Positions 20,791 to 30,405 of a stretch of 64,000 nt of DNA are shown here, piece by piece. This DNA comes from Leptospira kirschneri serovar Cynopteri str. 3522 CT. GTDB lineage: Bacteria > Spirochaetota > Leptospiria > Leptospirales > Leptospiraceae. Each line of letters begins with the position of its first letter. Position 1 is the stretch's first letter. Under the pieces are notes generated by a model. The model did not search any database, was not told where the DNA came from, and saw only the letters and a list, made by a program, of their open reading frames with translations. The position numbers were made by a program, and so were the translations under genes. The stretch is from NCBI RefSeq assembly GCF_000243695.2, contig NZ_AHMN02000004.1, forward strand, positions 248,001 through 312,000, read 5' to 3'.

Positions 20791-22119
20791 ATGAATAAGA
20801 TAACTACATTCAAAAAATCTCGTGAATTTTCTACAGAAATTCATAAATTAATTCCAGGTGGAAGTCATACCTATTCAAAGGGTGATGATCAATTTCCATT
20901 GAATGCTCCTAGCGTAATTGTTCGTGGTAAAGGAGCTCATGTATGGGATTTAGATGATAATGAATACATTGATTGTAGTATGGGATTAACATCGGTTTCA
21001 ATAGGACATGGGTTTGAACCAGTGGCTCAAGCTGTAGCAGACGCAGCTTTTTTGGGAACGAATTTTCAGCGCCCTGCATTAATTGAACTAGAGGCAGCCA
21101 AATTATTTTTAGAAACAGTTCAATCAGGGGATATGGTGAAATTTGCTAAAAATGGTTCAACAGTTACAACAGCAGCTGTTAAATTATCTCGGGCGTTTAC
21201 TGGCAAGAACCGAGTTGCGATTGCTAAAGAACATAACTTTTTTAGTTATGATGATTGGTTTATAGTAACAACTCCTTGCGATAAAGGTATTCCTTCTAAA
21301 GTTGCTGAAATGACTGCTTTATTTAGTTATAATAGTTTTGAATCTGTTGAGGCCTTATTCGCTGATAAGAATCATGATATTGCGTGCTTGATTATGGAGC
21401 CGATGAAATTTGATTTACCGGAGAATAATTTTCTACATAAAGTTGCAGCTTTATGCAAGGAAAAAGGTGTAATTTTTATTTTGGATGAAATGATCTCAGG
21501 ATTTAAATGGGGTCTAACAGGTGCTCACAATTATTTCGGGGTAAAGGCAGATTTAGTTACATGGGGTAAAGGAATTGCAAATGGATTTTCTGCATGTGCA
21601 CTAACAGGACGTGCAGAGATTATGGAATTAGGTGGAATAAAAAAGGAAGGCGAAGATAAGCTTTTTCTAATATCTACTACTCATGGCGCCGAAACAACTG
21701 GTCTTGCTGCTATGATTGCTACAATAAAGGCATTCAAAGAAAATAATATGATTGAAAATAATTGGAAAAGAGGAGAAGTCCTTAGGAAAAGTTTAGAATT
21801 AATTATTAAGAATCATCAGTTGGAACTTTATCTTGAACTTATGGGACTTCCTTGTCTATTTATTTTAGGATGTAAAAATTCATCTGGTTTTCCAGATAAT
21901 CATTTTCGCACTTTATTTTTACAAGAGATGATTGCAAGAGGAGTTTTATTCCAAGGAATGTTTTATCCTACATGGTCACATCAACAAGCAGAAATTGATC
22001 ATATTATTCAGGCTTTTGATGAATCTTGTAGCATTTACTTACAAGCTATAAAATCAGGATCTACGGATAATTTTTTAATCGGTCCTCCTATAAAACCAGT
22101 ATTTCGAAAGAAAATTTAA
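20791..22119 (+). CDS. Glutamate-1-semialdehyde aminomutase-like aminotransferase (class III)
   Basis: This 442-residue PLP enzyme shows IPGGSHTYSKGDDQFP near residue 20, DLDDNEYIDCSMG near 50, NGSTVTTAAVKLSR near 120, the Asp motif IFILDEMISGFKWG near 230 and the Schiff-base Lys in TWGKGIANGFSA near 260. Relatives make 5-aminolevulinate, but those in sugar loci act as sugar or ketoacid aminotransferases. Its place after a NeuB-like synthase and cytidylyltransferase suggests amination of a nonulosonic acid or precursor. ATG 20791 is preferred; an in-frame TTG at 20749, 3 bases after the previous stop, would add 14 residues. Confidence 0.8.
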   Translation: MNKITTFKKSREFSTEIHKLIPGGSHTYSKGDDQFPLNAPSVIVRGKGAHVWDLDDNEYIDCSMGLTSVSIGHGFEPVAQAVADAAFLGTNFQRPALIELEAAKLFLETVQSGDMVKFAKNGSTVTTAAVKLSRAFTGKNRVAIAKEHNFFSYDDWFIVTTPCDKGIPSKVAEMTALFSYNSFESVEALFADKNHDIACLIMEPMKFDLPENNFLHKVAALCKEKGVIFILDEMISGFKWGLTGAHNYFGVKADLVTWGKGIANGFSACALTGRAEIMELGGIKKEGEDKLFLISTTHGAETTGLAAMIATIKAFKENNMIENNWKRGEVLRKSLELIIKNHQLELYLELMGLPCLFILGCKNSSGFPDNHFRTLFLQEMIARGVLFQGMFYPTWSHQQAEIDHIIQAFDESCSIYLQAIKSGSTDNFLIGPPIKPVFRKKI

Positions 22120-22121
22120 AA

Positions 22122-22907
22122 ATGAAAATTGCTTTAGTATCTTTAAATATCAAATGGGAAGATAAAGCATATAACTTAGAGCATTGTAAGAATTTAATAT
22201 GCGAAGTTGTTAGATATGGTGTTGACTTAGTTATATTTCCTGAAATGACTCTAACAGGGTTTTCGATGAATACAGAAGTGATTGCGGAAGATCCTGGCGA
22301 TTCTCCTTCTATTGATACATTCCAGAAACTTGCGAAAGAGAATTGTGTAGCAATCGTATTTGGTCTGGTTTTAAAAAAAGAAAATAAGGCGCTTAATACA
22401 TTAGTTTTTATATCTAAAGATGGAATAGAAAGAATACGTTATGATAAAGTTCATCCTTTCTCTTTTGCAACAGAAAATAAGTATTTTGAGGGTGGAAGAA
22501 ATTTATCAAAATTAACATTGTCAAATTTGACTTTTGGTTTTACTATCTGTTACGATCTGCGTTTTCCAGAGCTTTATTCTGCTCTTGCAAAAGATTGTGA
22601 TGTTTTAGTGAACATTGCCAATTGGCCAGAATATAGAAAATCTCATTGGAGAATTTTATCGCAAGCGAGAGCTATTGAAAACCAGACTTATTTCATTGGT
22701 GTAAATCGTACTGGTATAGATGGCAATGATATAGAGTATGAAAAAAGTTCAATTGTAGTTGATGCAAATGGAGAGTTTATTTTTCCAGAAATTACCTCAA
22801 GTGAGATTGATATTTTCGAAATTAAAAAGGAACTATTGCTCAGTTTTAGGAATAAGTTTTTGACAAGACAAGATCGTATTCCTGAATTTTATAAAACAAT
22901 TATTTAA
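22122..22907 (+). CDS. Carbon-nitrogen hydrolase (nitrilase superfamily)
   Basis: This 261-residue enzyme carries the Glu-Lys-Cys triad: Glu in IFPEMTLTGFS near residue 42, Lys in RYDKVHPFSFA near 108 and Cys in FTICYDLRFPELY near 142. The motifs around Cys match the omega-amidase/amidohydrolase branch, which hydrolyses small amides. It starts 2 bases after the aminotransferase, so the pair is almost certainly co-translated. A role in trimming or exchanging an N-acyl or amide group on the sugar, or in handling the amide by-product of transamination, is inference. Confidence 0.82.
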   Translation: MKIALVSLNIKWEDKAYNLEHCKNLICEVVRYGVDLVIFPEMTLTGFSMNTEVIAEDPGDSPSIDTFQKLAKENCVAIVFGLVLKKENKALNTLVFISKDGIERIRYDKVHPFSFATENKYFEGGRNLSKLTLSNLTFGFTICYDLRFPELYSALAKDCDVLVNIANWPEYRKSHWRILSQARAIENQTYFIGVNRTGIDGNDIEYEKSSIVVDANGEFIFPEITSSEIDIFEIKKELLLSFRNKFLTRQDRIPEFYKTII

Positions 22908-23182
22908 TTAATTACTTGTGTCTCAAAACCTTGGAATATATTATTTTGAATTTTAATAAAAATTGGTAATTTTCATATTATGATTTGTTTACAGATTTTT
23001 AGGAAAATTTTTGTTATAAACTATTTCAAAGAAATGATTTGGAATATTTCAAAATAATATTTGAAAGATATAATATACTATTTTTGTAATGATCTTGTGT
23101 AAGTTTTTGTAAATTCTTTTGCACTCGATAAGATCTTGAGATAGATTCTAAAACTTTTAAACTACGAATTTAAATCCTAATT

Positions 23183-24178
23183 TTGAAAGATAAAGTTTTT
23201 ATTTTTACAGAATGTCTAACCTTTACAGGTCTTGGTCACTTAAGTCGATGTATTGCACTTGCAGAAATTCTTCAAGAATCTAAACGTAACGTGGAAATCG
23301 TTCTACATACGGATGGAACCGGGCTGGGAGGGCAAATAAATGTTCCAATTCGAGTTTTAGATTGGAAGAATCTGGAAATGCTTTTCTATTTTTTAAATCA
23401 AGAAAATCCTCAAATTGTTTTTGTAGATTCTTATCTGGCAGATATTCAGATTTATGAGACAATTAACAAAAAAACCCAGAAACTAATTTGTATAGACGAT
23501 ACGAATCGAATACCTTATCCAGAAAAATCTATAATTCTTAACCCAGGTCTTGGGGGACAATGCATAAATTATGATGGGACTAAAAATACGGTTCTAACCG
23601 GAATTGAATATGTCCTACTTAGAAAGCCTTACCGTGAAAACTTTATATTTCCTAATGTTCGTGAAAAAGTAGAGTCAATCTTGGTCACTCTCGGAGGGAG
23701 TGACCAGTTAAATCTAGTCCCGAAAATTTTAGAAGTTTTGATTAAAATAAAACCTGAATGGAAAAAAGAAATAGTTGTAGGTTCTTCTTTTCAGAATATT
23801 AAAGAAATCAAAAGTATAACGGATAGAAATACAAAGTTGCATTTGCGAGTGAGTGCAAGTGAAATGCGTGATTTGATGCTTTCTGTAGATTTAGCAGTAA
23901 CAGCTGGAGGTCAAACCACTTATGAGTTGGCAAAGTGTGCAGTTCCTATGATAATAATTGAAACAGCTGAAAATCAAAAATTAAATGTTCAAACATGGTA
24001 TAAATATTGCGGAATTCCAATTATTCTTTTTGAAAAGATAACTTCAAAAGGAGCGCTTGCATATCTATCGGAGTTAATTGAGAAAAATCAAGATAGAAAG
24101 ATTCGAGAAGATTTAAATAAGAAATTAAAATCATTTTTCAAAAACTCATTGTTAAATGGAATCTTCAATAATGTCTGA
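23183..24178 (+). CDS. pseG: PseG-like UDP-sugar hydrolase
   Basis: This 331-residue GT-B-fold hydrolase matches PseG, which removes UDP from UDP-2,4-diacetamido-2,4,6-trideoxy-beta-L-altrose. Key features are the N-terminal loop TFTGLGHLSRCIALAEIL near residue 10, ICIDDTNRIPY near 98, LVTLGGSDQLN near 170 and the UDP-binding segment AVTAGGQTTYELAKC near 245. It starts at a TTG (23183). Its last 8 bases overlap the next gene. The run PseG-PseH-PseI is in pathway order. Confidence 0.83.
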   Translation: MKDKVFIFTECLTFTGLGHLSRCIALAEILQESKRNVEIVLHTDGTGLGGQINVPIRVLDWKNLEMLFYFLNQENPQIVFVDSYLADIQIYETINKKTQKLICIDDTNRIPYPEKSIILNPGLGGQCINYDGTKNTVLTGIEYVLLRKPYRENFIFPNVREKVESILVTLGGSDQLNLVPKILEVLIKIKPEWKKEIVVGSSFQNIKEIKSITDRNTKLHLRVSASEMRDLMLSVDLAVTAGGQTTYELAKCAVPMIIIETAENQKLNVQTWYKYCGIPIILFEKITSKGALAYLSELIEKNQDRKIREDLNKKLKSFFKNSLLNGIFNNV

Positions 24179-24638
24179 CAAAGAATTTACACTTAGAAAA
24201 GTGAAAATTGAAGATTTGGAAATTCTTTTTGATTGGGCAAATGATCCACTTGTAAGAACAAATTCGTTTTCAACTAAGTCGATAACGATTAATGAACATA
24301 AGACTTGGTTTCAGGAAAAACTTTTAACTTGTCCATTCTGGTATATTTTTGAATTCAATTCTCAACCTCTTGGAGTAATTAGATTTGATGAGGTCAATTC
24401 GAGCGAAATCCTTTTACTCAATTACTCACTAAAGTCTGAAGTTCGTGGAAAAGGTTTCGGAAGGAAAATTATCGAAATGGGTATGTATGAAATTAAAAAG
24501 TCCATTCAAAAACCTACTAAAGTGCTTGGTGTCGTTAAGAACGAAAATGTTGCATCAAGAAAAACGTTTTTAGCCTTGGGTTTTCAAGAAGCTATCAATG
24601 ATCAAATTTCATATTCGTATGAAATTATTTTAAAATAA
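24171..24638 (+). CDS. pseH: PseH-like N-acetyltransferase (GNAT)
   Basis: This 155-residue GNAT protein starts FTLRKVKIEDLEILFDWAND and has the acetyl-CoA pyrophosphate loop KSEVRGKGFGRKIIEMG near residue 90, followed by KNENVASRKTFLALGF near 120. PseH acetylates the 4-amino group of the pseudaminic acid precursor. ATG 24171 overlaps the PseG stop by 8 bases; ATG 24156 in the same frame would add five residues. It lies 6 bases before the PseI homologue. Confidence 0.8.
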   Translation: MSDKEFTLRKVKIEDLEILFDWANDPLVRTNSFSTKSITINEHKTWFQEKLLTCPFWYIFEFNSQPLGVIRFDEVNSSEILLLNYSLKSEVRGKGFGRKIIEMGMYEIKKSIQKPTKVLGVVKNENVASRKTFLALGFQEAINDQISYSYEIILK

Positions 24639-24644
24639 GTAATT

Positions 24645-25697
24645 ATGAACGAAATAATCATCGGAAATCAAAAAATTGGAAATAATTTTAAACCCTACAT
24701 CATTGCAGAAATGTCGGGAAACCACAATCAATCCTTAGAGAGAGCGTTGGAAATAGTAGATGCCGCTGCAGATGCAGGCGCACATGCAATTAAATTGCAA
24801 ACTTATACGGCGGATACAATTACAATTGATAAAAAAGAAGGTGAGTTTTTTATATCAGATCCAAAAAGTTTGTGGAAAGGGGAATCTTTATACGATCTTT
24901 ATAAAAAAGCATATACACCATGGGAATGGCATGAATCAATTTTTAAACGTGCCAAAGAAAAGGGAATTCTATGCTTTAGTTCTCCCTTTGATTTTACTGC
25001 AGTTGATTTTTTGGAATCTTTAAATGCCCCTGCTTATAAAATTGCTTCTTTTGAAAATATAGATCTTCCTTTGATCCGAAAAGTGGCTAATACTGGTAAG
25101 CCCATTATAATTTCCACTGGTATGGCAAACATTCAAGAAATTGCTGAAGCTGTGGATACGGTTCTAGCGACTGGAAATAATCAGTTGATTTTACTTAAAT
25201 GTACTAGTACTTACCCGGCTACTCCTGATAACACTAATATCTTGACAATTCCTCATATGAGAGAACTTTTTCAGTGTGAGATTGGTTTATCGGATCATAC
25301 TTTAGGAATTGGGGTTGCAGTTGCCAGTGTTGCGTTAGGCGCGACTGTGATTGAAAAGCATTTTACTCTAAATAGAGAAGAAGGTGGAGTTGATTCCGTA
25401 TTTTCAATGGAACCAGATGAATTGAAATCACTTGTTGTTGAAACTGAGCGAGCATGGCAGTCTTTGGGCAAAGTTACTTATGGTCCTACAGAAAAAGAAA
25501 AAGCATCAATGATATTTAGAAGATCATTGTATGTTGTAGAAGATATGAATGTGGGCGATAAGATTACGGAACGAAATGTGAAAAGTATCCGACCAGGATA
25601 CGGATTGCCACCGAAGTATTTGGATATAGTGGTTGGGAAGCGAGTATCTCAGAATGTCTTCAGAGGGACTCCAGTAAGTTGGAACTTGATAGAGTAA
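24645..25697 (+). CDS. pseI: Pseudaminic acid synthase (PseI)
   Basis: This 350-residue NeuB-family synthase has the canonical start FKPYIIAEMSGNHNQSLE, then AGAHAIKLQTYTADTITI near 45, SSPFDFTAVDFL near 110, YKIASFE near 130, IGLSDHT near 210 and VIEKHFTLNRE near 235. A C-terminal SAF domain follows (RSLYVVEDMNVGDKIT near 288, SIRPGYGLPPKY near 315). These match PseI, which condenses PEP with 6-deoxy-AltdiNAc. It differs clearly from the NeuB-like protein at 18990, where HNQ is replaced by QGF. It ends the PseG-H-I run. Confidence 0.87.
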   Translation: MNEIIIGNQKIGNNFKPYIIAEMSGNHNQSLERALEIVDAAADAGAHAIKLQTYTADTITIDKKEGEFFISDPKSLWKGESLYDLYKKAYTPWEWHESIFKRAKEKGILCFSSPFDFTAVDFLESLNAPAYKIASFENIDLPLIRKVANTGKPIIISTGMANIQEIAEAVDTVLATGNNQLILLKCTSTYPATPDNTNILTIPHMRELFQCEIGLSDHTLGIGVAVASVALGATVIEKHFTLNREEGGVDSVFSMEPDELKSLVVETERAWQSLGKVTYGPTEKEKASMIFRRSLYVVEDMNVGDKITERNVKSIRPGYGLPPKYLDIVVGKRVSQNVFRGTPVSWNLIE

Positions 25698-25813
25698 CTT
25701 TTCTCAAATTAATAAAAATTCTGTTCTTCTTTATAGGCATTTATATAAAAACGGATAGCAGAAATTTATTAGACCAGAATCTGAATTAAGAGTCGAAAGT
25801 TAGTAAAGTAATT

Positions 25814-27640
25814 ATGATTATTTTTTACCGAGTTAGTTTTGTAAATTTATTTTTAGTTTTACCTTTATCTTTCTTCTTTAAAATACAAATTGTGCGATTC
25901 TCAAATAAATGGATTAAGATGTACTGTCCATTTATAAAATTACTAGATTGGGGAGAGTATTATGACGAAGATTCAATTGAAACATTAAGAAATGAAGCAG
26001 CTGACTTTTACATGAATCATTTTCAAAAAAGATCTACAAAAGTCTTAAACTTGCTTTCGACAGATTTTCGTCCGAAGATGGACCAAGTTAATTGTCTATA
26101 TTTTGAAGTACAATTTGTTTTATTTCATTTATCAAAAAAATTGCAAGATATTTGGTTTGTTGAAAATGTACATTCTAAGATTCTATTTAATTCTTTTCCT
26201 GAGGCACAAGAATTTATCATTAAACGAAGTTTTAGAATTTTAAATATTCTTAATATTTCTCTTGAATCAATTGAGTTGTACATAGTTAACTTGCTTAAAG
26301 TTTGTTCGATTTTAATGAATTTAATGATTCGATTTTTTCATGTACCACTTAAACATCAATTTAAGATCATTAATGATTCGATTAATCCAAATGAGCTAAA
26401 TTTTGATTCGAATGATCGGAGTTTTCTATGGCTCATAAAACTTTACCCAAATTTAAAAGAAAGCATGTTGTTTATTTTACCTCATTTGACCGAACAACAA
26501 CGAGTTTTTGTTAAACAATTTGGAATAAATTATATCAATCATAATTCTGATCTTTCCATTTTCCTCTCTAGATTTGATCGATTTCTATTGATTTGGAAAT
26601 ATGTGTTGAAATTTTTGTTGGACCTTAGTTTAATCTTTCGAAATTTGGAATTTGTTTTTATCAATTCAATTACCTCAGACCTGATTATTTGGGATCGCTT
26701 TATTCAGAAGCAAAATATCATATCGTATTTGACATCTATAAGTTCTATAGGTTCTGAGAAACCGTTAGTAGTTCTATTGAATAGTAAGAATGTTAAAACG
26801 ATTATTTACGCTTATAGTGCGAACTCCTTTAATTACACTAAAAAGATGATCCATAAAGATTCATATGCTTATTTTTGTGAAATCATTTGTTCAGAATTTG
26901 TAGTTTGGCATGAAGAATTTAAACAATTTCTTTTATACCATAAATATAAGGGACAAGTGTATATATCAGGTCCCTTAATGCCGGGTTTAGAGCCGGAGGA
27001 CAGTAATAAAAACCTACGAGAGAAGCATCTTCCTAAAAATATCCAGCGAAAATTTATAATTACAATATTTGATATTCCTCCTCTTAATTTAAAATCGAAT
27101 ACTCTCCTTTCATTTCCTTGGCCTGATTATAATACTGAGGAAAATTTATTCATTTTCTTAAGTGATTGTATACGATTACTTGAATTTTATGAAGAACTTG
27201 TTATGCTCTATAAACCAAAGCGAAATTTAAATATAAATAAATTTCAAGCAACTGAAAGAATAACGAAACTTTTGGAGTTTACTTTGAAATCAGGTCGTTT
27301 AATAACTTTTGATGATAAGATAAATCCTTGGTTTCCCATAGAGATTTGTGATTTGGCAATAGGTATGCCTTTCACTTCGCCGGTATTGATTGCTATGAAT
27401 AAAGGAAAACATTTTATTTTTCATGATGCGGCCAATAAAGCTGTTTATCACCGTTATTTAAAATTGAATGACCATATAACTCATTCATTCGATCAACTAA
27501 AGGGAAAAATTTCAAAAATATTATTAAAGAAAGATAAAAATATATTTGATAGAAATAATGGTTTTTACGAATCAAAGCGTTCTAATCACACAGCTAAATT
27601 AGTGGAGATTTTAACAACCTCAACGAGGAGGAGCAATTAA
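25814..27640 (+). CDS. Polysaccharide biosynthesis PFTS-motif protein
   Basis: This 608-residue protein has few recognisable features. A hydrophobic N-terminus (residues 1-24) may insert in or lie on the membrane, and hydrophobic stretches recur near 165-190 and 265-285. The C-terminal part carries IGMPFTSPVLIAMNKGKHF near residue 520, which matches the PFTS motif that names a family of surface-polysaccharide proteins of unknown reaction. In GT-B enzymes a segment of this type lies near the nucleotide-sugar site, so a glycosyltransferase role is plausible. Its stop overlaps the next ATG (TAATG). Confidence 0.65.
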   Translation: MIIFYRVSFVNLFLVLPLSFFFKIQIVRFSNKWIKMYCPFIKLLDWGEYYDEDSIETLRNEAADFYMNHFQKRSTKVLNLLSTDFRPKMDQVNCLYFEVQFVLFHLSKKLQDIWFVENVHSKILFNSFPEAQEFIIKRSFRILNILNISLESIELYIVNLLKVCSILMNLMIRFFHVPLKHQFKIINDSINPNELNFDSNDRSFLWLIKLYPNLKESMLFILPHLTEQQRVFVKQFGINYINHNSDLSIFLSRFDRFLLIWKYVLKFLLDLSLIFRNLEFVFINSITSDLIIWDRFIQKQNIISYLTSISSIGSEKPLVVLLNSKNVKTIIYAYSANSFNYTKKMIHKDSYAYFCEIICSEFVVWHEEFKQFLLYHKYKGQVYISGPLMPGLEPEDSNKNLREKHLPKNIQRKFIITIFDIPPLNLKSNTLLSFPWPDYNTEENLFIFLSDCIRLLEFYEELVMLYKPKRNLNINKFQATERITKLLEFTLKSGRLITFDDKINPWFPIEICDLAIGMPFTSPVLIAMNKGKHFIFHDAANKAVYHRYLKLNDHITHSFDQLKGKISKILLKKDKNIFDRNNGFYESKRSNHTAKLVEILTTSTRRSN

Positions 27641-28365
27641 TGGCAGATAAGAGTGAATTCGTCGGAGATGGTATTTTAGCGAAGAATGCTTCTTGGACTT
27701 TTGGAGAAGGGGTCGCTAGAAACTTTTCATCCCATGTAAGACGTTCTGTACCATTCTATATGGAGGGGCACGATTTAATTTGCGGGATAAGTGATTTTTT
27801 TGTAAAGAACGATTCTGTTTGTTATGAATTGGGTACTTCTGTTGGAGAGCTAATTGCAAAACTTTCTTCTCATCATAGTAATAAAAAGAGTGTAGAATGG
27901 GTGGGAGTCGATATTGAGGAAGAAATGATTCAGAAAGCCAAGGAAAATAACTCTCATTTGAGCAATGTAAGTTTTGTTACTGATAATATTAAGACTTACC
28001 CATATAAAAAAGCAGATTTATTCATTTCTTATTATACGTTGCAATTTGTTCACCCTAAAGAACGTCAGGAAATTTTTGATACAATTTATAAATCCTTAAA
28101 TTGGGGGGGGGCTTTATTGCTTTTTGAAAAAGTTAGGGCTTCGGATGCTCGTTTTCAAGATATGATGACCTCTCTTTACAACGATTATAAATTGGAGCAA
28201 GGCTTTTCAACAGATGAAGTTATTAGTAAAGCCAGAAGTTTAAAAGGGGTTTTAGAACCTTTCTCTACACAAGGAAATATAGACTTGATGAAAAGGGCAG
28301 GATTTGTAGATATTATGACTGTAATGAAATATATATGTTTTGAAGGTTTTTTAGCAATAAAATGA
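27640..28365 (+). CDS. CmoA-like SAM-dependent methyltransferase
   Basis: This 241-residue class I methyltransferase resembles the CmoA group. It has FVGDGILAKNASWTFGEGVA at the N-terminus, CYELGTSVGELIA near residue 68, WVGVDIEEEMIQKA near 88, ISYYTLQFVHP near 130 and GALLLFEKVR near 160. CmoA acts on tRNA using carboxy-SAM, but relatives in O-antigen loci probably act on sugars. The gene is coupled at both ends (TAATG with the upstream gene, ATGA with the downstream one). It contains a run of nine G at 28103-28111, here in frame. Confidence 0.78.
   Translation: MADKSEFVGDGILAKNASWTFGEGVARNFSSHVRRSVPFYMEGHDLICGISDFFVKNDSVCYELGTSVGELIAKLSSHHSNKKSVEWVGVDIEEEMIQKAKENNSHLSNVSFVTDNIKTYPYKKADLFISYYTLQFVHPKERQEIFDTIYKSLNWGGALLLFEKVRASDARFQDMMTSLYNDYKLEQGFSTDEVISKARSLKGVLEPFSTQGNIDLMKRAGFVDIMTVMKYICFEGFLAIK
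28103..28111 (+). repeat. G9 homopolymer inside a coding sequence
   Basis: Nine consecutive G residues encode part of NWGGALL in the methyltransferase at 27640. In this AT-rich DNA such a run is rare, and a one-base slip would truncate the protein. Confidence 0.85.
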
Positions 28366-29459
28366 CAATTCTTTTTAAAAGCAACATCAGTTATATGGAT
28401 AAAAAAATTCAAGATTTAGCAAGGGATTTTATTGATAATTCAGATTATTTTTCACAGGAAACTATAGCTGATTTGGATATTAAACATAAAGATATCGTAT
28501 CTTCCCATTACCAAAATTTCAATTTAAGTGCAAATTTTAATGAAAAAAATTTTAGAAACTGGAATAAACAAAGTGATTTGCCTGTTCCAATTCAATTATC
28601 TTTACGTAATTTATTATCGAAAAAAATTTTTTTCAATTTAGCTCGGTATATTTACGAAAATACAATTGATTTATATCAAACTAAGTTTCGAAAACAAGGT
28701 TTGATTGATGATTTACAAATAATAAAATCAATTGGAGCAGAGGGGATTCTCAAAGAAAACCCAGTTGATAAAACTCCTGGTGGCACGATTGCTTATTTAA
28801 AAGAAGGTTTCAGTTTTAATAGTCGTTGGCTTAGATATGTTTATTTGACTAAGAGAATTCTTAGTTTATTTGAAACAAATTCAAATTTTACTTGGTTAGA
28901 TATTGGTTGTTATTATGGCGGTTTACAGGGTTTAGTAAAAAAATATAGACCGAATACAAAAATATTCTTAGTTGATTTTAATCATCAACTTTGTAGAAGT
29001 TATATTTATTTGAAATTATTATATTCGAATGCAAAACATATTCTTCCTAACCAAATAAGTTCTAATTTTAATCTTGATTTAGTACATGATGGATCCATAG
29101 TATATATACCAATTGAAAAATATTCTTTGATTAAAGATAAAAAATTTAATCTATCTACCAATTTTTTTTCTTTTGGAGAGATGAACACAGAAACTTTTTT
29201 GAATTATTTTAATTCGATTCCTTTTCAAAAGTCAGATTTAGTATTTTTAGTGAATCGTTTTGTTAGCGGTCCTTTTTTCAATCCTACCTATCCTAATAAG
29301 ACTAATTTTTTTCATTATATAAACGAGGATCGAGAAATTAAGTATTTCGATATCTTTCCAATTCATTTTTCTCACATTAATGAAGGTAAATTATTTGAAA
29401 CATTGGGACTTCGGCCAATTAGTTCACAATACTTTGAGATATTAACAAAACTTAGATAG
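28362..29459 (+). CDS. Putative sugar O-methyltransferase
   Basis: This 365-residue protein resembles the putative sugar O-methyltransferase family (TIGR04371 type). The N-terminal 130 residues are helical and end in the family-like stretch PVDKTPGGTIAYLKEGF. A SAM-binding segment FTWLDIGCYYGGLQGLVKKY lies near residue 180 and SFGEMNTETFLNYF near 265. It would methylate a hydroxyl of an O-antigen sugar. It overlaps the upstream methyltransferase by 4 bases. A frame-broken relative lies at 30810. Confidence 0.7.
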   Translation: MTILFKSNISYMDKKIQDLARDFIDNSDYFSQETIADLDIKHKDIVSSHYQNFNLSANFNEKNFRNWNKQSDLPVPIQLSLRNLLSKKIFFNLARYIYENTIDLYQTKFRKQGLIDDLQIIKSIGAEGILKENPVDKTPGGTIAYLKEGFSFNSRWLRYVYLTKRILSLFETNSNFTWLDIGCYYGGLQGLVKKYRPNTKIFLVDFNHQLCRSYIYLKLLYSNAKHILPNQISSNFNLDLVHDGSIVYIPIEKYSLIKDKKFNLSTNFFSFGEMNTETFLNYFNSIPFQKSDLVFLVNRFVSGPFFNPTYPNKTNFFHYINEDREIKYFDIFPIHFSHINEGKLFETLGLRPISSQYFEILTKLR

Positions 29460-29526
29460 CAAAGCTGTAGCTGTTTTCATTTTGATTCTAAAAAAATCTA
29501 TTAAATAAAAAAAATCTAAAACTTAT

Positions 29527-30405
29527 ATGAAACCAAAAATCATCGAAATCGGATACGGAAAGGTATCCAAAGTAAAAATCGGCGAAACTTTACCACTTGT
29601 TTTTATTGGTGGTCCTTGTGCGATTGAATCCAAAGAACATACGTTTATGATGGCTAAAAGGATTCAAGAAATCTGCGATCGAGTTAAAATTCCTTGGATC
29701 TTAAAAGCTTGTTACGACAAAGATTGTCGTTCTGCTCCAGATAGTTTTCATGGTCTGGGATTAGATGATGGTTTGAAGATTCTTTCTGACGTTCGAGACG
29801 AATTCGGAATTCCTGTAACTTCGGATTTTTCCGATGCTTCTTGGGGCGCTGCTACTGGAGAAGTTTGTGATTTAGTCCAAGTTCCAGCTTATCTTTGTCG
29901 TCAAACATCGATTTTGCGAGCTGCGGCTCTCACAAAACGACCAGTTCATCTTAAGAAAGGACAATTTATGAGTCCTTGGAATATGAAGAATTCGGTCCGG
30001 AAAATTGAAGCAAATGGAAATCATCAAATTTTACTTACAGATCGTGGAACTTTTTTTGGATACAATATGTTGGTAAACGATTTTAAATGTTTTCCGATTA
30101 TGGCTGAAACTGGTTATCCGGTATGTTTTGACGCTACACATTCCATTCAATTACCTACTTCGATGGGTAATATATCTGGAGGTCAAAGAGAATACATTCC
30201 CCATTTAGTGAGAGGAGCTGCTGCGGTTGGAATTAATGCTTTGTTTATGGAAGTTCATAACGATCCTCCAAATGCAAAATCGGACGCTAACACAGTGTTA
30301 GACATTCAATATCTTGAAAGAATTCTTTCTCAAGCAAAGTATATGCACGAGCAAAGATTGGAACTTTTAGAAAAATGGGGAGAAGATAATGTCCACAGAA
30401 ATTAA
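29527..30405 (+). CDS. KdsA-like 3-deoxy-ulosonate phosphate synthase, divergent
   Basis: This 292-residue barrel matches 3-deoxy-8-phosphooctulonate synthase. The PEP side and metal site are kept: GGPCAIES (metal Cys), VPAYLCRQTSIL, LKKGQFMSPWNM, LTDRGTFFGY, FDATHSIQ (metal His) and FMEVHNDPPNAKSD (metal Glu and Asp), so it is of the metal-dependent type. The aldose-phosphate side differs from housekeeping KdsA as I recall it. KANRSS reads KDCRSA, SYRGPG reads SFHGLG, and DVHE reads DFSD. It may condense PEP with an aldose phosphate other than arabinose 5-phosphate. Its last 17 bases overlap the CBS gene. Confidence 0.8.
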   Translation: MKPKIIEIGYGKVSKVKIGETLPLVFIGGPCAIESKEHTFMMAKRIQEICDRVKIPWILKACYDKDCRSAPDSFHGLGLDDGLKILSDVRDEFGIPVTSDFSDASWGAATGEVCDLVQVPAYLCRQTSILRAAALTKRPVHLKKGQFMSPWNMKNSVRKIEANGNHQILLTDRGTFFGYNMLVNDFKCFPIMAETGYPVCFDATHSIQLPTSMGNISGGQREYIPHLVRGAAAVGINALFMEVHNDPPNAKSDANTVLDIQYLERILSQAKYMHEQRLELLEKWGEDNVHRN

